Positions 19,881 through 31,406 are shown, numbered from the stretch's first letter. The stretch: 33,610 nucleotides of DNA from Gnetum montanum (GCA_015680685.1 MNCI01005415.1:54626-88235); one strand, 5' to 3'. The notes: generated by a model from the letters alone, not told the origin. Translations and numbers: made by a program.

Positions 19881-20640
19881 AGCAAGAAATTTGGCTTCCA
19901 AATTGCTCCACGCTAGCAGTTGAGAGTCCCAAAAATGCAACATTGACATGAAAAGTTCACAAGTCTCTAGGCTATAATTCTTCCACACTAGGGTTCAAGA
20001 GAATGAAAACATGGAAGATTGTAAAAGCTCTTGAGTGTTTGAAAATATCCAAGTGTGGAAATGCCAAAAGTCTTGGATTACTCAAGAGTCTATAATCATG
20101 AAAAATTATGTCACCATGAAAAATTGTTGGATCATGCCCAAAATCATTGAACCTATAAATGGTGTTTGAGACTAGTTTTCATAGGTTTTAGGACATGAAT
20201 GGTGTTGAAAAATGACTATAATTTGCTTGAAAATTTCTACCTTGTAGAAGTGCAATGGGTTCTGAAAATTGGAGGCTTACCACATATAGTAAGTGCCTCC
20301 TCCCTTGGCCATTCCTTATTATAAATAGTAACAGGGGCACACCTTCTACACTGGAGATGAATCTTCTATGTTGAACCTTATGCCATTCTTGCTAAAGTGG
20401 TTAGTCAATGTTGGAATGCATGGAGTGTTGAAATCTAGCTTTTGTGGCTTCGATAATAGGGCATGTAATTTCCATACTAGGGGTGGAGCCTCGATGTTGG
20501 GGGGAAACTTTCACATTCAGGGTGGAAGGTCTCCAAGTTGTGCATGTAGTCTCCATGCTGGGGGGTGTGAATTTTCCATGCTGAGGGTAGATGAGATTTA
20601 TTCCTTACAAGTGTTTCCAGCATAGACAAGCGTATACCCT
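19880..20640 (+). repeat. Cluster of short 'tccatgct-gggg' motifs, with hairpin and TATA box
   Basis: Motifs related to TCCATGCT(A/G)GGG recur on the plus strand: gctccacgctagc (19908), ttccacactaggg (19981), ttccatactagggg (20470), tcgatgttgggggg (20491), tccatgctgggggg (20551) and tccatgctgaggg (20576). The same motif forms the core of the satellite-like array at 24900-27560. A hairpin-capable block (GGAGGCTTAC...GTAAGTGCCTCC, 20271-20300) and a plus-strand TATAAATAG (20320-20328) are included. The open frame 20368-20625 simply translates these motifs and is not accepted as a gene. Confidence 0.6.
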
Positions 20641-20834
20641 TAATAAAACCCATCAAATTGCCATTTTTGGAATTCTAGGCATTTTTTAGATTGAAAAGTA
20701 TAGAACATATGAGATTGTCCCTCATGGATTATAATATTTAAATTTATGATGAATTTTTACCTTGGGTTTCATGGGGTGAAAGATACATGATGAAAATTGT
20801 CTATAACATGTGAATTTTTGTGGTGCTTCAATGG

Positions 20835-20843
20835 CCCCTTTTT
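20835..20843 (-). other. Candidate polypurine tract of Tat-like element
   Basis: The minus strand reads AAAAAGGGG about 140 bp after the end of the integrase homology. A short purine run before the 3' LTR is expected there, but the LTR start itself is not clear and the tract is short. Confidence 0.25.
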
Positions 20844-20984
20844 GTTGGTGTCTAGAGAATTGACCTGAGAGGCACCAAAAAAGAATACAAAACACCATTG
20901 CTAGTTTTAATGTATCAATAGGTCATATCACTAGTTTTAGGCCCTTGCAGGCTATTGAAAATAGTCTCACTTGTTGATGATTGT

Positions 20985-21830
20985 TAGCTACATGTAGTAT
21001 GGCTTTAGATATGAATAATTAATAGGATGACTATCTCATTCCCATCCATGTCAACTATCCTGAATGCTCCATTACCATAGGCTTTAATGATGAGGAAGGA
21101 CCCTTCCTAGGTTATTGAGAATTTTTTTGCATGCACATGGATGGCTTTGAGCACTAGGTCATCCTTGTTGATCTGACACATGGTAAAGTTATGGTGATGC
21201 TATTTCTTCTACCTCTCTTGATAGTGTTTGATGTGAACAAGTGCTTGCATACATTGCTCCTCCATTAAGTCCATGGATGTTTCCCACAACTCCTTATTTT
21301 TCTCTTCATTGATGAAGTTAGTCAAGGCTATTGGGAGTGATGACACTTTCAATTTAAGAGGTAAAACTACTTTAGAATCATAATCTAGGCTATAAGGGGT
21401 TACACCTGTTTCCATGCAATAGGTCATTCTATAGGTCCATAGTCCATGAATAAGCCAATTGTGCCATTTTCAGTTGTTGTTGTTGAGCATCTTCTCGAGC
21501 AAGTTGATGATGGCTTTGTTTCTTGCTTCTTCTTGTCCATTAGCTTGAGGGTTATAAGGTGAGAAGAAAGAATGCTTAATTCCTAGGACATGATAGAAAT
21601 ATTTTGTTTCATAGCTACTAATTTGTGGTTCATTGTCTATAACTAGGGTCATGGGTATACCAAAAATATCTACAATGTTATCTAGGATGAATTTGTAGAC
21701 TTGGTTAAATGTAGTCTTCCTTAGGGGGATAACCTCAACCCACTTGGTAAAGTATTTGGTTATGGTGATGATGAAGCTATGCCTTGATAAAGAGTTAGGT
21801 GTTACAGGTCCAATGATATCCAACCCCCAT
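20985..21830 (-). pseudogene. Tat/Athila-like Ty3/gypsy integrase core and C-terminus
   Basis: The open frame 21470-21823 encodes most of the catalytic core: 'MDIIGPVTPNS' (first Asp, residue 2), 'FTKWVEVIPLRKTT', 'FGIPMTLVIDNEPQ' (second Asp, residue 63) and 'YNPQANGQEEARNK' (Glu, residue 99), so the D-D(35)-E triad is intact. After stops near 21470, the frame 21209-21427 has 'TPYSLDYDSKVVLPLKLKVSS' and a Leu/Glu helix ending 'QALVHIKHYQER', the usual post-core region. The end, near 21080-20990, shows 'GAFRIVDMDGNE', the terminal beta strands. The wording (I-I-G-P, T-K-W-V-E, N-G-Q-x-E-A-x-N-K) is that of the Tat/Athila branch rather than chromoviruses. Confidence 0.85.
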
Positions 21831-22660
21831 CGTTAAAACAACCATGTTATCTGAGTGGTATGCAAATAAGTTGGTGGTACATGTATGAGGTTGCTATACC
21901 ATTGTCATGTGTTACAATGCTTAAGCTTCTGTAGGCAGTCATTTTCCATATGGGACCAATAGTATCCTAACCATCTAATCTTAGTGTCCATAGCTCTAGG
22001 TCCTATATGCCCTTCACAAACACCCTCATGAACCTCTTCTAGGGCTATTCTGGCTTTGGTTTTGCAAAGCACTATAGGATTATGTCATCATAGGATTGTT
22101 GACATAATGTGTAATCACCTATGATGACATACTACTTTGAACTCTTATGTATAATGTCCTTCTAAGAAATAGTCAGGCCTTGTGAGGATCCATCATGCAT
22201 AAGATAAAATTTAATATTTTCATACCATTCCCTTGGAGGACCAATATGAATGATGGATACAAAGGTATCCTTAATGTTTTGTGTGATGGGAGTAGTAAAG
22301 TCAGAGGTTAAGGTGGGAAACTTACTAAACACATTTGATGTAACACTAAGGGCTAACAATGCAATTGCATCAGCTATGGCATTTTCATTTTGGGGTATGT
22401 ATTGGATATCTATATCTATAAACTATTGTAACAACTGCTTCCCTAGGTCATAGCAAGTTGTATGTATTTTTTCTTACATGCATAGACCTCAGTTAGATGG
22501 TTGTCCACAAGTTGTGAATAGCCTTTGATCACTAAGTGTCTAATTCCTTTGCCTATTATTGGTACATAAACAATAGGCGAAGGATTGAATTTCACTAAAT
22601 GGGAATGTTATAATGGCAACAACACTAGCCTCATGGGTAGTTGAAGCTCTATCAAAGTGC
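21831..22660 (-). pseudogene. Tat-like RNase H, linker and integrase zinc-binding region
   Basis: From the right, 22560-22360 shows RNase H traces ('IKGYSQLVDNHLTEVYACKKKY', family G-D-S-x-L-V-x-x-Q), followed by the open frame 22162-22359, which begins at the A-L-A/S box and runs through the variable linker. At 22030-21860 the minus strand gives 'VHEGVCEGHIGPRAM', 'GYYWSHMENDCLQ' and 'KHCNT', the H2C2 zinc-binding region of integrase; one Cys appears to be lost. Several TAG/TAA stops, mostly at Gln or Trp positions, interrupt it. This order joins the RT and integrase relics into one pol. Confidence 0.75.
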
Positions 22661-23290
22661 ATGACCACCTCATAACCCTTAGGCACTTAGCTAATAATGT
22701 TAATATGCTCATCAAGGAACTCAAGATCTATGGTTTCTTGGTTGCTATAACTTGCTATTTTGTTGAGGATTGAGAGATGTAATGAAGGTTAAAATATGTG
22801 GTTATGGATTTCCATAAAGCTATACGGCTACTTTCGTAGATGTTGGTTGTTATGGCTCTGAGTATGTTATCCTTGCAAATGACATTGACTTGGCTTATGA
22901 AGAGGTAGTTTCTCCACTTGTTCAAGGTGAAGACTAGTGTTAGACAATACTTCTTTACTTTAGTGTATTGGGTCTCATGGGCCACTAATGCATGGCTAAG
23001 GTGGTATACATGAATTTTTTTGCTTCACCATCATGTTTTTGATAGAGTAGAAAGACAATGGATGTGTTGGATATGGCAAGGTAAATGTAAAATGGTTTAC
23101 CCTCTTGTAGAGGATAGAATATTGCTAGTTTTAGAAACTCTTACTTAAGGTTTTCAAAGGCCTCTTGGCATTGAGTCATCCACTCATAGTGAACCTATTT
23201 CCTAAGTAAGTGTTGCATGGTCTATAATTTATCTGTAAGCCTAGAAATAAGCCTATGAATTAATTTTAATCTACCTTGTAATCCCCAAAG
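22661..23290 (-). pseudogene. Tat-like RT C-terminal and RNase H N-terminal region
   Basis: This stretch links the RT palm to RNase H. The open frame 22755-22985 shows 'QYTKVKKYCLTLVFTLNKWRNYLF', corresponding to the E-x-x-Y-x-x-x-E-K-x-x-L-A-L-x-F region of the RT/RNase H connection. Other parts (23050-23290) are readable only in fragments. Catalytic residues of RNase H could not be placed. Confidence 0.65.
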
Positions 23291-23999
23291 CTACTTAAGG
23301 TTGTTAGGTGCTGCCAATTTAGATATGGACTTAACCTTATCAAGATCGACACATATCCTTGCTTTGGATACTACAAAGCCAAGCATCTTATTGATATTGA
23401 TATTAACGATGCATTTCTTAGGATTGAGCCTAAGCTTGTACTTGAGACACTGATTAAGTACAAGGTCTAGGTCATTTTCCACTTTGTACTTAACAACTAC
23501 ATCATCTACATAATTGTTAAGCATATCTAACATGTGATCACTAAAGATGTAGCTCATGGCTCATTAATAGGCTGCTCTTATGTTCTTAAGGTTAAAAGGC
23601 ATCATGATATAGCAAACATTATCCAAATGGGTCATGAATGTCATGTTAAGTTGGTGCGTTGGGTTGGTCCTAATTTGGTTATATCCTAAGAATCCATCCA
23701 TAAAGGACAACAAGGCATGTTTAGTTGTAGCATTGATAAGTTGATAAATACAAGGCAAAGGGAATTATAGTTGCTTTATTTAGGTCTTTGAAATAAATGA
23801 ACATCTGGATACTTGCATTTTTATTAAATACTATCACTATGTTGGACATCCATTTTGCATAGTCAATAGCCCTAATGAAACTAGCTTGATCGAGCTTTGA
23901 GATCTCATCATGAATTGCTAAGGCCAAATCAGGTCTAATCTTGCATACTTTTTGCTTAACTAGTTTAATGCTAGAGTCAAGTATGATTTTCTACTAGAA
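23291..23999 (-). pseudogene. Tat/Athila-like Ty3/gypsy reverse transcriptase
   Basis: Three open frames follow one another on the minus strand: 23721-23927 (fingers: 'HDEISKLDQASFIRAIDYAKWMSNIVIV', 'FKDLNKATIIPFALY'), 23564-23758 ('LLSFMDGFLGYNQIRTN', with the first catalytic Asp, and 'VMPF'-type 'IMMPFNLKN') and 23291-23557 ('NYVDDVVVK' at residues 15-23, the intact YVDD box, then 'KYKLRLNPKKCIV' and 'LGFVVSKARICVDLDKV'). Two frameshifts or stops separate them, so no full RT can be made, but catalytic residues survive. The D-x-x-x-G-Y-N-Q-I and L-R-L-N-P-K-K-C wording is diagnostic of the Tat/Athila branch. Confidence 0.9.
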
Positions 24000-24397
24000 T
24001 AAGCATAGGTCTAGGTATGACATATCCTCATATGACCAAGCAAAGACTCTAATGTTGCCTTATAGGACCTTGGTGATGTCTTAAGCTTGTTGAGGTTCCA
24101 ATGAGGAACTTAGTTTAAGGGTTTTCTTCTCACCACTATATCTTGTGATAGGAACCTCAAAAAAAGATTCTTTAGTTATGTCACCCACATCTAAGTTAAG
24201 GGTTTTGACTAGGATTTTATGAAATTCTAGAGGTTTCTCTATCAAGGATACGTGTTAGCAAGACTCTTAAGCTCAAGATCTAGGTAAGCAGGGTCAATAT
24301 AGCATTCAACATCACCATCAGCTCCACGTAGATACAATGGTAAAATGAATTGCTCTGAGGTACTCATACTTTGATCTTGCATGTTGAAAAATAGCAT
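24000..24397 (-). pseudogene. N-terminal part of Tat-like pol
   Basis: An ATG at 24397-24395 opens 'MLFFNMQDQSMSTSEQF', which runs about 50 codons before tandem stops. The frame then shifts and the strand reads 'GEKKTLKLSSSLEPQ', 'IRVFAWSYEDMSYLD' and 'IKLVKQKVCKIRPDLALAI', the standard sequence immediately before Tat/Athila RT (family D-V/F-A-W-x-x-x-D-M-P-G-I-D). Protease and gag were expected upstream but were not found at 24400-24900. The beginning of the element has therefore been deleted, or this pol started with an unusual leader. Confidence 0.65.
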
Positions 24398-24399
24398 AT

Positions 24400-24910
24400 T
24401 AAATGGAACTTGGGAAAAAGTTCATAAATAATGCTATAAAATGATAAAAGTATGTAAACACATGCTATTCTAATGCAAATGAGTTCATCCGAGGTTATAA
24501 ATAGGGTAAGGACAAGTTAGCAAAGTATAATAGAGGCTAAGTAGAGATAAAAAAAATGGGAATATGGGAAATAAGGCTAAAAATGATCAAAAAAGGTTAT
24601 GATTTTTCCAATTTAATGCCACAGTGGACCATGATGCTAGTTTAAGGCCATAGTGGGCCATGATCACATGGTGTTGAATGGTGGTCATAGAAGGTTAAAC
24701 CCCATTATTTGATACCAATGAAAGGATAAAAAAGGTAAATAATACTATAATAAGAGAAATAATGAACATATAAGGTTATATAAATTCAATAAGAAGGTCA
24801 ACAAGGTTGACAATGTGACACCAAGCCAAAAACAAGTCAAAACATCATGTAACCAAGCAAAATGGGCTTCATATGATGAAATTTGGCTAATATAAGTAAA
24901 AATAGATTAG
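24400..24910. repeat. AT-rich stretch with short 'gccatagtgggccatgat' repeats
   Basis: No gene is visible. Near 24610-24665 the plus strand has two adjacent units (ccaatttaatgccacagtggaccatgatg, and tagtttaaggccatagtgggccatgat). The same motif occurs at 32838-32981, in the same orientation, after copy 2 of the plus-strand gene. A weaker trace is at 24905-24950. Confidence 0.55.
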
Positions 24911-27560
24911 TTTTTTCCACATTTAGGCCTTAGAAGACCATGATTTAAGGCTACAATTCTATTAGATGAGTAGTCAAGACTATTTCAGGGCCATTGAGGA
25001 ATGAAAATTGAGAGTTAGGAAACTTCCACACTAGACCTCCCCTATTTCCATGTTGGCTAGCATGCAAGAAGGGACCCTTAGCATGGAGACTATGGAGAAT
25101 AGGTTTTGGGGCATCTAGATGTCCAAAATTGAGGTCCCCAAGCCTCCCCAAGGTCGCACAGGGCCAAATCTATCAAAATTAGGAACTTTGAAGGTCTATA
25201 AAGGCCAAAAGTAGGTTTTTCAATCTTCTCCCCCTTATTTTCAATCTACCTAGCATGGAAGAGAGGGGGTTGAATATGGAGAATCAAAATATTTATCAAA
25301 GAAATTTTAGACAAGGTTAAATCAACAATTGGAACCTAGATTTAGAATTTGTGCATCCTCTAGCTTCATTTCAAGGTAGGTTGAGTTAGTTTTGGATGTC
25401 AAAACATGTTAAAATAGCCTTCCCCCATTCTTCCATTATGAGCATAATATCCTTATCATGGAAGGATGGGGTGACAATTGTTCCATGGTTTTAGGATGGT
25501 TTAAGAGCACATTGACCAAGTTCCTAGGCCCCTAGGCCTATAGATAATGATTCTATAAATTTTTGGCTAATTTTGGTCACTTTTGGAGGTTATTCAAAGG
25601 CATAAAATGTCTTACCCTCGTACTTCTTGATTGGGTAAGTTTCTCGATTGTGAAAGATTTGTGGGAATTAGTTTTAGAGATTAAAATAAGATCAAATGAG
25701 CAAAAGCTTAAGGCTATGAGGTCCTAGGCTTCATTGACGTAGATCTTTGGCTTCCAGGAGTATCATCTTATGATCAAAAGTGGAAAGGTAGCCTTCCACC
25801 CTATTTCCAAGCTACCCAACATGGAAGGGAGCTCCTCCTATGTGTATGATCTAAGAATATTAGATCTATGCCAATTCAAATCATAATCAACTATGAATGT
25901 TAGCTTCCAAAGTCACTAGGGCCATGGGCTAGGGTTTCACGTCAAAATTCAGTACTTTTAAGTATTCCTAAGTTATTTCTAGGCTTTTCCCCCCTTTTTC
26001 ATTCTAGGGCTAGGAAGCTTAGAATGCAAGAATAGTAGGGTTCCATTTTGGCAATTTAGAATTAGTATTTTGAGGTTTGAATACTTCAGAGAGTGAATAC
26101 AAGGTTTCAAAGTGCATTGCAAGGTTATTTGATGTTATTATAAGTTACTTATGGGTTTCAAGTGAGTTTCCACTTCATTTTTCATGCTAGCTAGCATGGA
26201 GGAGAGGATCCCCAATGTGGAGGACCTATAAATATTAGATCTAGAAAAACTTTTGCCTCAATCAACCATGCATGTGTTCTCATATGGTTGTCAAAACTAG
26301 GGTCTATGGTCAAAACTAGTCAGTTTGAAGGTTTCTTAGATGGGTTTTGAGCTTATACTTGTTTCCATGCTATGGATTATATGCTCACTATACAAAATTT
26401 TTAGGAAAATATTTCTAGCTATTTGTGATCACTTTTGTAGAGTTTGAGGGCTCTAGAAGGTGTGAAGCCAGCCTTAGGGCTAATGTAAGGCTGTAGGATG
26501 TTTGCTTGAGGTGTTTAAAAGTCATTTTTAAGTTCCCCCAAAGTTTTCCATTTTCTTCTACACTATCCAACATGGATGAGGAAGCTCTCAATGTGGAGGA
26601 AATAAAAAGTCTTGTTTTTTTTCCTAATTTTATAATGTTTTTGGCCATGCATGTAGGTCTCTAGGGTTGCTACCATTGATTGCTAATACTTGATGTAAAA
26701 ATTTGGTTGTTTCAAGGGTCATTAAGTGGTTTTTGATGTCTTTCCATTTTTTCCATGCTAGGGTTTCAATGCTTAACATGGAAGTCTATGAAAAAATAGT
26801 TTTTTGCTACTTATGATCAATCTTGAAGAGTCTAAGAATGTAGGAAGAGTGGATAGGATCCTAGGTCATACACAAGCCTTCCTAGTGTCCATTTAAGATC
26901 TTTAAAGGCTATTTTAGAGTTCCTACAAAGTTTTCCCCTTTCTTCCATGCTTGTTATCATGTAAGAGGGAGCTCTTAACATGGAGGAATTGAGGGACCCT
27001 ATGTTTTACCAATTTTTTCCAGTCTTGTATATGCATGTGTGTCCACAAGGTTGTTGGTGTTGACTATCGATGCCTAGGTTGAAATCTATTCATTTTAAGG
27101 GATATGAGAGGGCATTTAGGCTCCCCATCCATCCAAAATGGGACTTGGATGGTTATCATGGATGGATTCCTTCTCATCATGGAGAACCCAAGGGGAGGAA
27201 AGTTTTGGTTGCTTTAGGTGACTTTGAAAGGTCTAGTGGCTTATGGAAGGTTTGGGTTGATTCCAAAAGTTAAACTACATGCAAATCCCAACAATTTTTG
27301 CTTCCCCCTTTCCATCAATGCTAAGACTAGAATTATCAGTCTAGATGAGGTCCTCCATAACATGGAAAAGATGTAGGAATTCATTTTTGTTAATTTTTGG
27401 CATTCTAGTGACATTTGGAAAGGCTATGAAGGTTTTGGTGCTAGTCTAAGATTATCTAATGTTGTTTTCTTGATTCTAGGATTACCCATTAAGCTTCATA
27501 CCTACATCCTCCTATTTTCCATGCTAGGTAGTGTGGAAAATAGCTTTGTTGTTTTGTCCT
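24910..27560. repeat. Degenerate satellite-like tandem array, ~190-bp half-units in ~380-bp units
   Basis: A core like TTTTCCATGCTAGCTAGCATGGA followed by a GA-rich spacer and '(c/a)aacatggagga' recurs on the plus strand near 25050, 25240, 25815, 26190, 26570, 26760, 26955, 27310 and 27515, spacing mostly 175-205 bp or a multiple. Sequence between cores repeats best at every second unit: the 'ccatgcatgt' block lies at 25891, 26266, 26645 and 27029 (steps 375, 379, 384), and 'gatcacttttgtagag' at 26427 returns at 26815. This indicates a two-part higher-order unit. The core is a perfect palindrome in the unit at 26183-26198 (CATGCTAGCTAGCATG). No coding potential is supported; open frames 24951-25151, 26415-26648 and 27070-27273 are by-products. 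Confidence 0.8.
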
Positions 27561-28789
27561 TAGTATATTTCATTGTTTAGTGCACCAATTTCATTGTTTT
27601 GTCCTTAGTAGATTTGATTTTTAAATTAGGCTTGCTATTTTCATGGTTTTTTCCTAGAATTTGCTGATGGGACTATTTTTGTTAAATCTAGGCTTCAATG
27701 TTTGTCAAAATTTAATTCTAACAAAACCCTATTCCATGTTTTACTATGTTTTCTAATGATTATGAGTTATTTTGACTCTTTTGACTATTTCTTTAAGGCT
27801 ATGTTGGGTTTTATGAATTTTTAGCTTTTGTTGTTTTCTCATGAAAAGGTAAGCAAAGTTGTGTATTGTTTCTTAAGAGAATGAATAATATTTATAAACT
27901 TTGATGTTATGGGTTTGTATACCTCTATTTAATCTTTCTAATGGCTATTACCTCATTCAATTTGACTATTTTTCTAAGGTCATCTAGTTAGGTTTTTGTG
28001 CCATTTTCAAAATTTCAAGTAAATTCATACATTTTTTCTAAGCAAATAGTTGGGGTTTTGGTTATTTTTTAGCTATTTCTAGGTAGGCCTTGGCTTCAAA
28101 CTTCCAATGAATGAAGAATAAATCCAATTGGCCTTGTAATGAATTTTTAATGAATTTTTCATTAGACTTGTGTCAAAAGAAGGTTTGTGCCATTTTAGAT
28201 TTTTGGTCCAAATTGGTGGCTTTTTTCTGAAGAAATGGGAAGGGTTTTTGAAATTTCATTATTATGGGTGCATAGGGATCACTTTAATCTTTCAAAAAAT
28301 AGTGGAATCACTCTATTTTAAGCTCAAACAAATTTTTGGTAAATTGTTCACTAACCTTGCATGAAAGGGTGTTAATGGTGACAACTATGATTGTTGCTAG
28401 ATTTATCTATGTTTCATGTGAAAATGGTTATTTATCTCTAGTTTTAATAGTCATAGCTATGAAGCATGTGATTTTAGGATTCCTTTCAAGGTGTGATCAC
28501 TAAAATTACAGCTCATATGAATTTTTAATGAATTTTTTTATTAAAACGTAAAAATAAGATTAAATATTACTTGAGTGATATGGGTAGTTTTTCTTGTCAA
28601 TATGTAAAAATTATGTTTTAATTTTTTTAAAATAAAAGTAAAATTTTTAGATATTTTTAGTAGGCATTTTGCTATGGCTATATTTTTTTCTAAATTTTAA
28701 TGCTTTTCTTTTCTAAGTTATGCATGGTTTGAATTAAGGCTTAATTCTAGTTATGGAGTTTTCGCTATAATATCTTGGTTATGAAGGAA
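27561..28789. other. T-rich non-coding stretch
   Basis: No gene or clear repeat is recognised. The plus strand is T-rich and contains scattered copies of 'aatgaatttttaatgaatttttcattag' type (28125-28170, 28520-28545). It joins the tandem array to the start of copy 2 of the plus-strand gene, and would be its upstream region if that gene has its own promoter. Confidence 0.4.
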
Positions 28790-29744
28790 AAGGCTATGAA
28801 AGGTTGTAATAATTATTTTTTGTGGAATTTCTTAAGAAAAATTGAATGAACACCTTAGAGCTTTCTTTAGGGGCTAATTGCACCCTTGACTAGGATGTTA
28901 TTCCAAACTTGTTAATAAATTCTCATTGGTCATAACATTTTTTCATGCAAGGTCTACTTGAAGCCCATCCTCCTCATTGTGAAGTTGGTGTTTGTTTTAT
29001 GCTATATTAGTAATCCCAAGGCCAACACCTAACTCCCCAGCATTCCTTTGAGAAAGGTTTCACTATGGTTCTAGCCTAGGACAATGGAATTCCTTACCTA
29101 CATTCTACATAACTTTAGTGTGATGCTATGGTCACACTTGTCTATGGATGTGGCTAGGGCCATAGTGGAGATCCTATTATATTGCTCATTCATCTTGATT
29201 ACCATGTTAATTATTGAAAATCCATCTCCTAAGACATTAGGGAGAACTGCAAACACGATTAGCTCATGCTACCTTACAGAGATCTGGATGATGCAAGAGT
29301 ATAGCTAGTATAATGTTAACAATACTCTAATGGTGCCCCATAGAGCCCACACATTGTTCCAAAACTCACTTGGCACCGTGTATTATCTACAGGGGTAAGC
29401 ATAGTTATTATAGTGTTTTTATGGCTTTAGTGGCTAAACTACTCTTCCTAGCTCTGTTGGTTTTATGAACTTCTTATAGGTACCAAGTCAATGATCAAGG
29501 CTTGATAATTAATGATCAAACCTTTGTAGTGGCTTAAACTACCCTAGATGAATTAATCAAGGGATCCCAAATTAGAAATTTTATGTATCAATAGTTAAGA
29601 AGGGACATTAATGCATATCTTATAAGGTTCAAACTAAGGATGATGGGACGATACACAACTAGTGGGTAGACTCTAACATCTTGATGGATCAGACTTGTAT
29701 AGCTAAGACCTTTACTCAAACCACACCAAAGGAGAAGAAGAAAG

Positions 29745-29874
29745 GTAAACATAAAGGCTATATCTTCTAATGTTTTATGGTCATGAAAACTCTAAATTTT
29801 CTATTACTTTAACTAGATGTTAGACATGCCTATGTTGATGCCAACTATTGGTTTTATTTTTCAGTACCTTCCAC
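29745..29874 (+). other. Intron A of copy 2
   Basis: The intron runs from donor AAAG|GTAAAC to acceptor TTTTTCAG|TACCTTCC, with a T-rich 3' end; 130 bp. It is intact here, while the acceptor in copy 1 is lost. Confidence 0.7.
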
Positions 29875-30910
29875 CTTTGCTAATATCACCATATCACTTT
29901 CAGGAGTATGTCATGAGGATACCCTCATCTTGACATTTGGTGAGGTGATATTAGCATAGGAGTGGTTGAGGGAATAAGCACCTGGGTACATTCAAGTAAA
30001 TATCCAATGTGCACATTTTCTTGATGTATTTATGGCACCTATCCCTTCCATCCCTACTATGGAGATGTTGGATGTCATTAACTCCTTCAACGAGAAGGTT
30101 GGTTATTTTATAACCGTCATTTGGGACATGAAGGTTAACATGGACATTGATGAGAACCTCTTTTGTAACTTTTTTGGCATCCCCATTGATGGGGAAAAGG
30201 TTCCCACTAGGATAGTGAAGGAATTGAGCCATCATGCAAAATTATCATAATGGCTTAGTGCTAACATGGGCCACTCCAAAATTTCCATGGATGGCTCCAC
30301 AAACCTTAATGTAAAGGAATCATATCCTTTTTTTAGATCTTGTGTATTTAGAAAACTATTATTGCAAAATAAGATTATTGAAATCATGTAGGGGTGGACC
30401 TTTAAGAAGGTCCTAAAAAATGGCACCACATTGAACTAGACAGTTAGTTTGGCTATTAGGCTTCAAGAGGAGATCCTTAGACTCCACATGAACACCTATA
30501 CAATGATCCACATGCATTTTGCATTTTTTTGGGTTATTTGAAGTGGTTTGCAAAGTTTTTGATGGTGTATAGGAATGGATGATGGATTGCCCAAGACCCT
30601 AGCTAGCTTTCTATGCCTTTGATAAAGCACTTTTATCAATGGTGGAGGTCAAGAACCCACCAAAGGGGATGGATGATTTGCTATCCATTATCACCAAGGA
30701 TCTTGATGATAGGTGATGTGATTTCCCTAATGGCATGGATGATGAGGAGCCTCTCACATTTCTAGAAAGAATCTTGGAGGCCAAAAAATGATGTAGGGAG
30801 GCCAAAGGGACAACTAGGGAGAAGCTTTAGATCCCCATGGAGGAAGCCCCACCAACATCAAACCAACCCACCCTAAAGAGGCTTAATTTTAAGCTTAAGA
30901 CATTGTATAA

Positions 30911-31020
30911 GTAGTCAAAAATATGCTTCATTTAAGTTTTGGCTATTTTATTTTATTTTGAGAGTTATGGTTATATTATGGTTCCATATCCTAATTTGAT
31001 TTTTATGTGCTATGGTGTAG
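30911..31020 (+). other. Intron B of copy 2
   Basis: The intron runs from donor ATAA|GTAGTC to acceptor GGTGTAG|ACAAGC; 110 bp. It corresponds to 7994-8101 in copy 1. Confidence 0.65.
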
Positions 31021-31406
31021 ACAAGCATCAGTTACAGGTAACCCAAGTTTCTATAGAGGAAGAACAAAGGCATGTGGAGGAAGCACTCCTGAAATAACTT
31101 GAGGTAGACATCAATGATCTAGATGCTTTGTTCAATGAGGTAATACTAGGTACATCCCCCTTCATCATTCCATAAGAAGAAGAGGAGGAGCCTCATATGC
31201 CTTAACACTTTTGCTATATCCTATTTTTTGATTTTGGTTTTCATCCTAACCATTCAATGATTATTATACTTGTAGTAGCTCCTAAGCCACCAATGCACAC
31301 CTCTATTTCTATGTTTTATGTGAAGCCATTGGTAGAGAGTTCAAATAAGGTATATTTTATGCATGGGATGGCTAAGGACATCATTGACTGATTACACTCG
31401 AGATAG

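Noticed and set aside
20368-20625. Gly/Cys-rich 85-codon plus-strand ORF as a small secreted protein
   Set aside because: Its pattern is just translation of repeated 'tccatgctgggg' motifs; no signal peptide or stable Cys spacing.
27070-27273. Plus-strand 67-codon ORF
   Set aside because: It lies in the tandem array and is not preserved in neighbouring units.
24910-27560. CRISPR array
   Set aside because: Units are about 190 bp, degenerate and lack 25-40 bp identical repeats with unique spacers; the context is a plant retroelement landscape.
30611-30805. Minus-strand Ser-rich ORF
   Set aside because: It is antisense to the exon of gene copy 2 that aligns with copy 1 on the plus strand.
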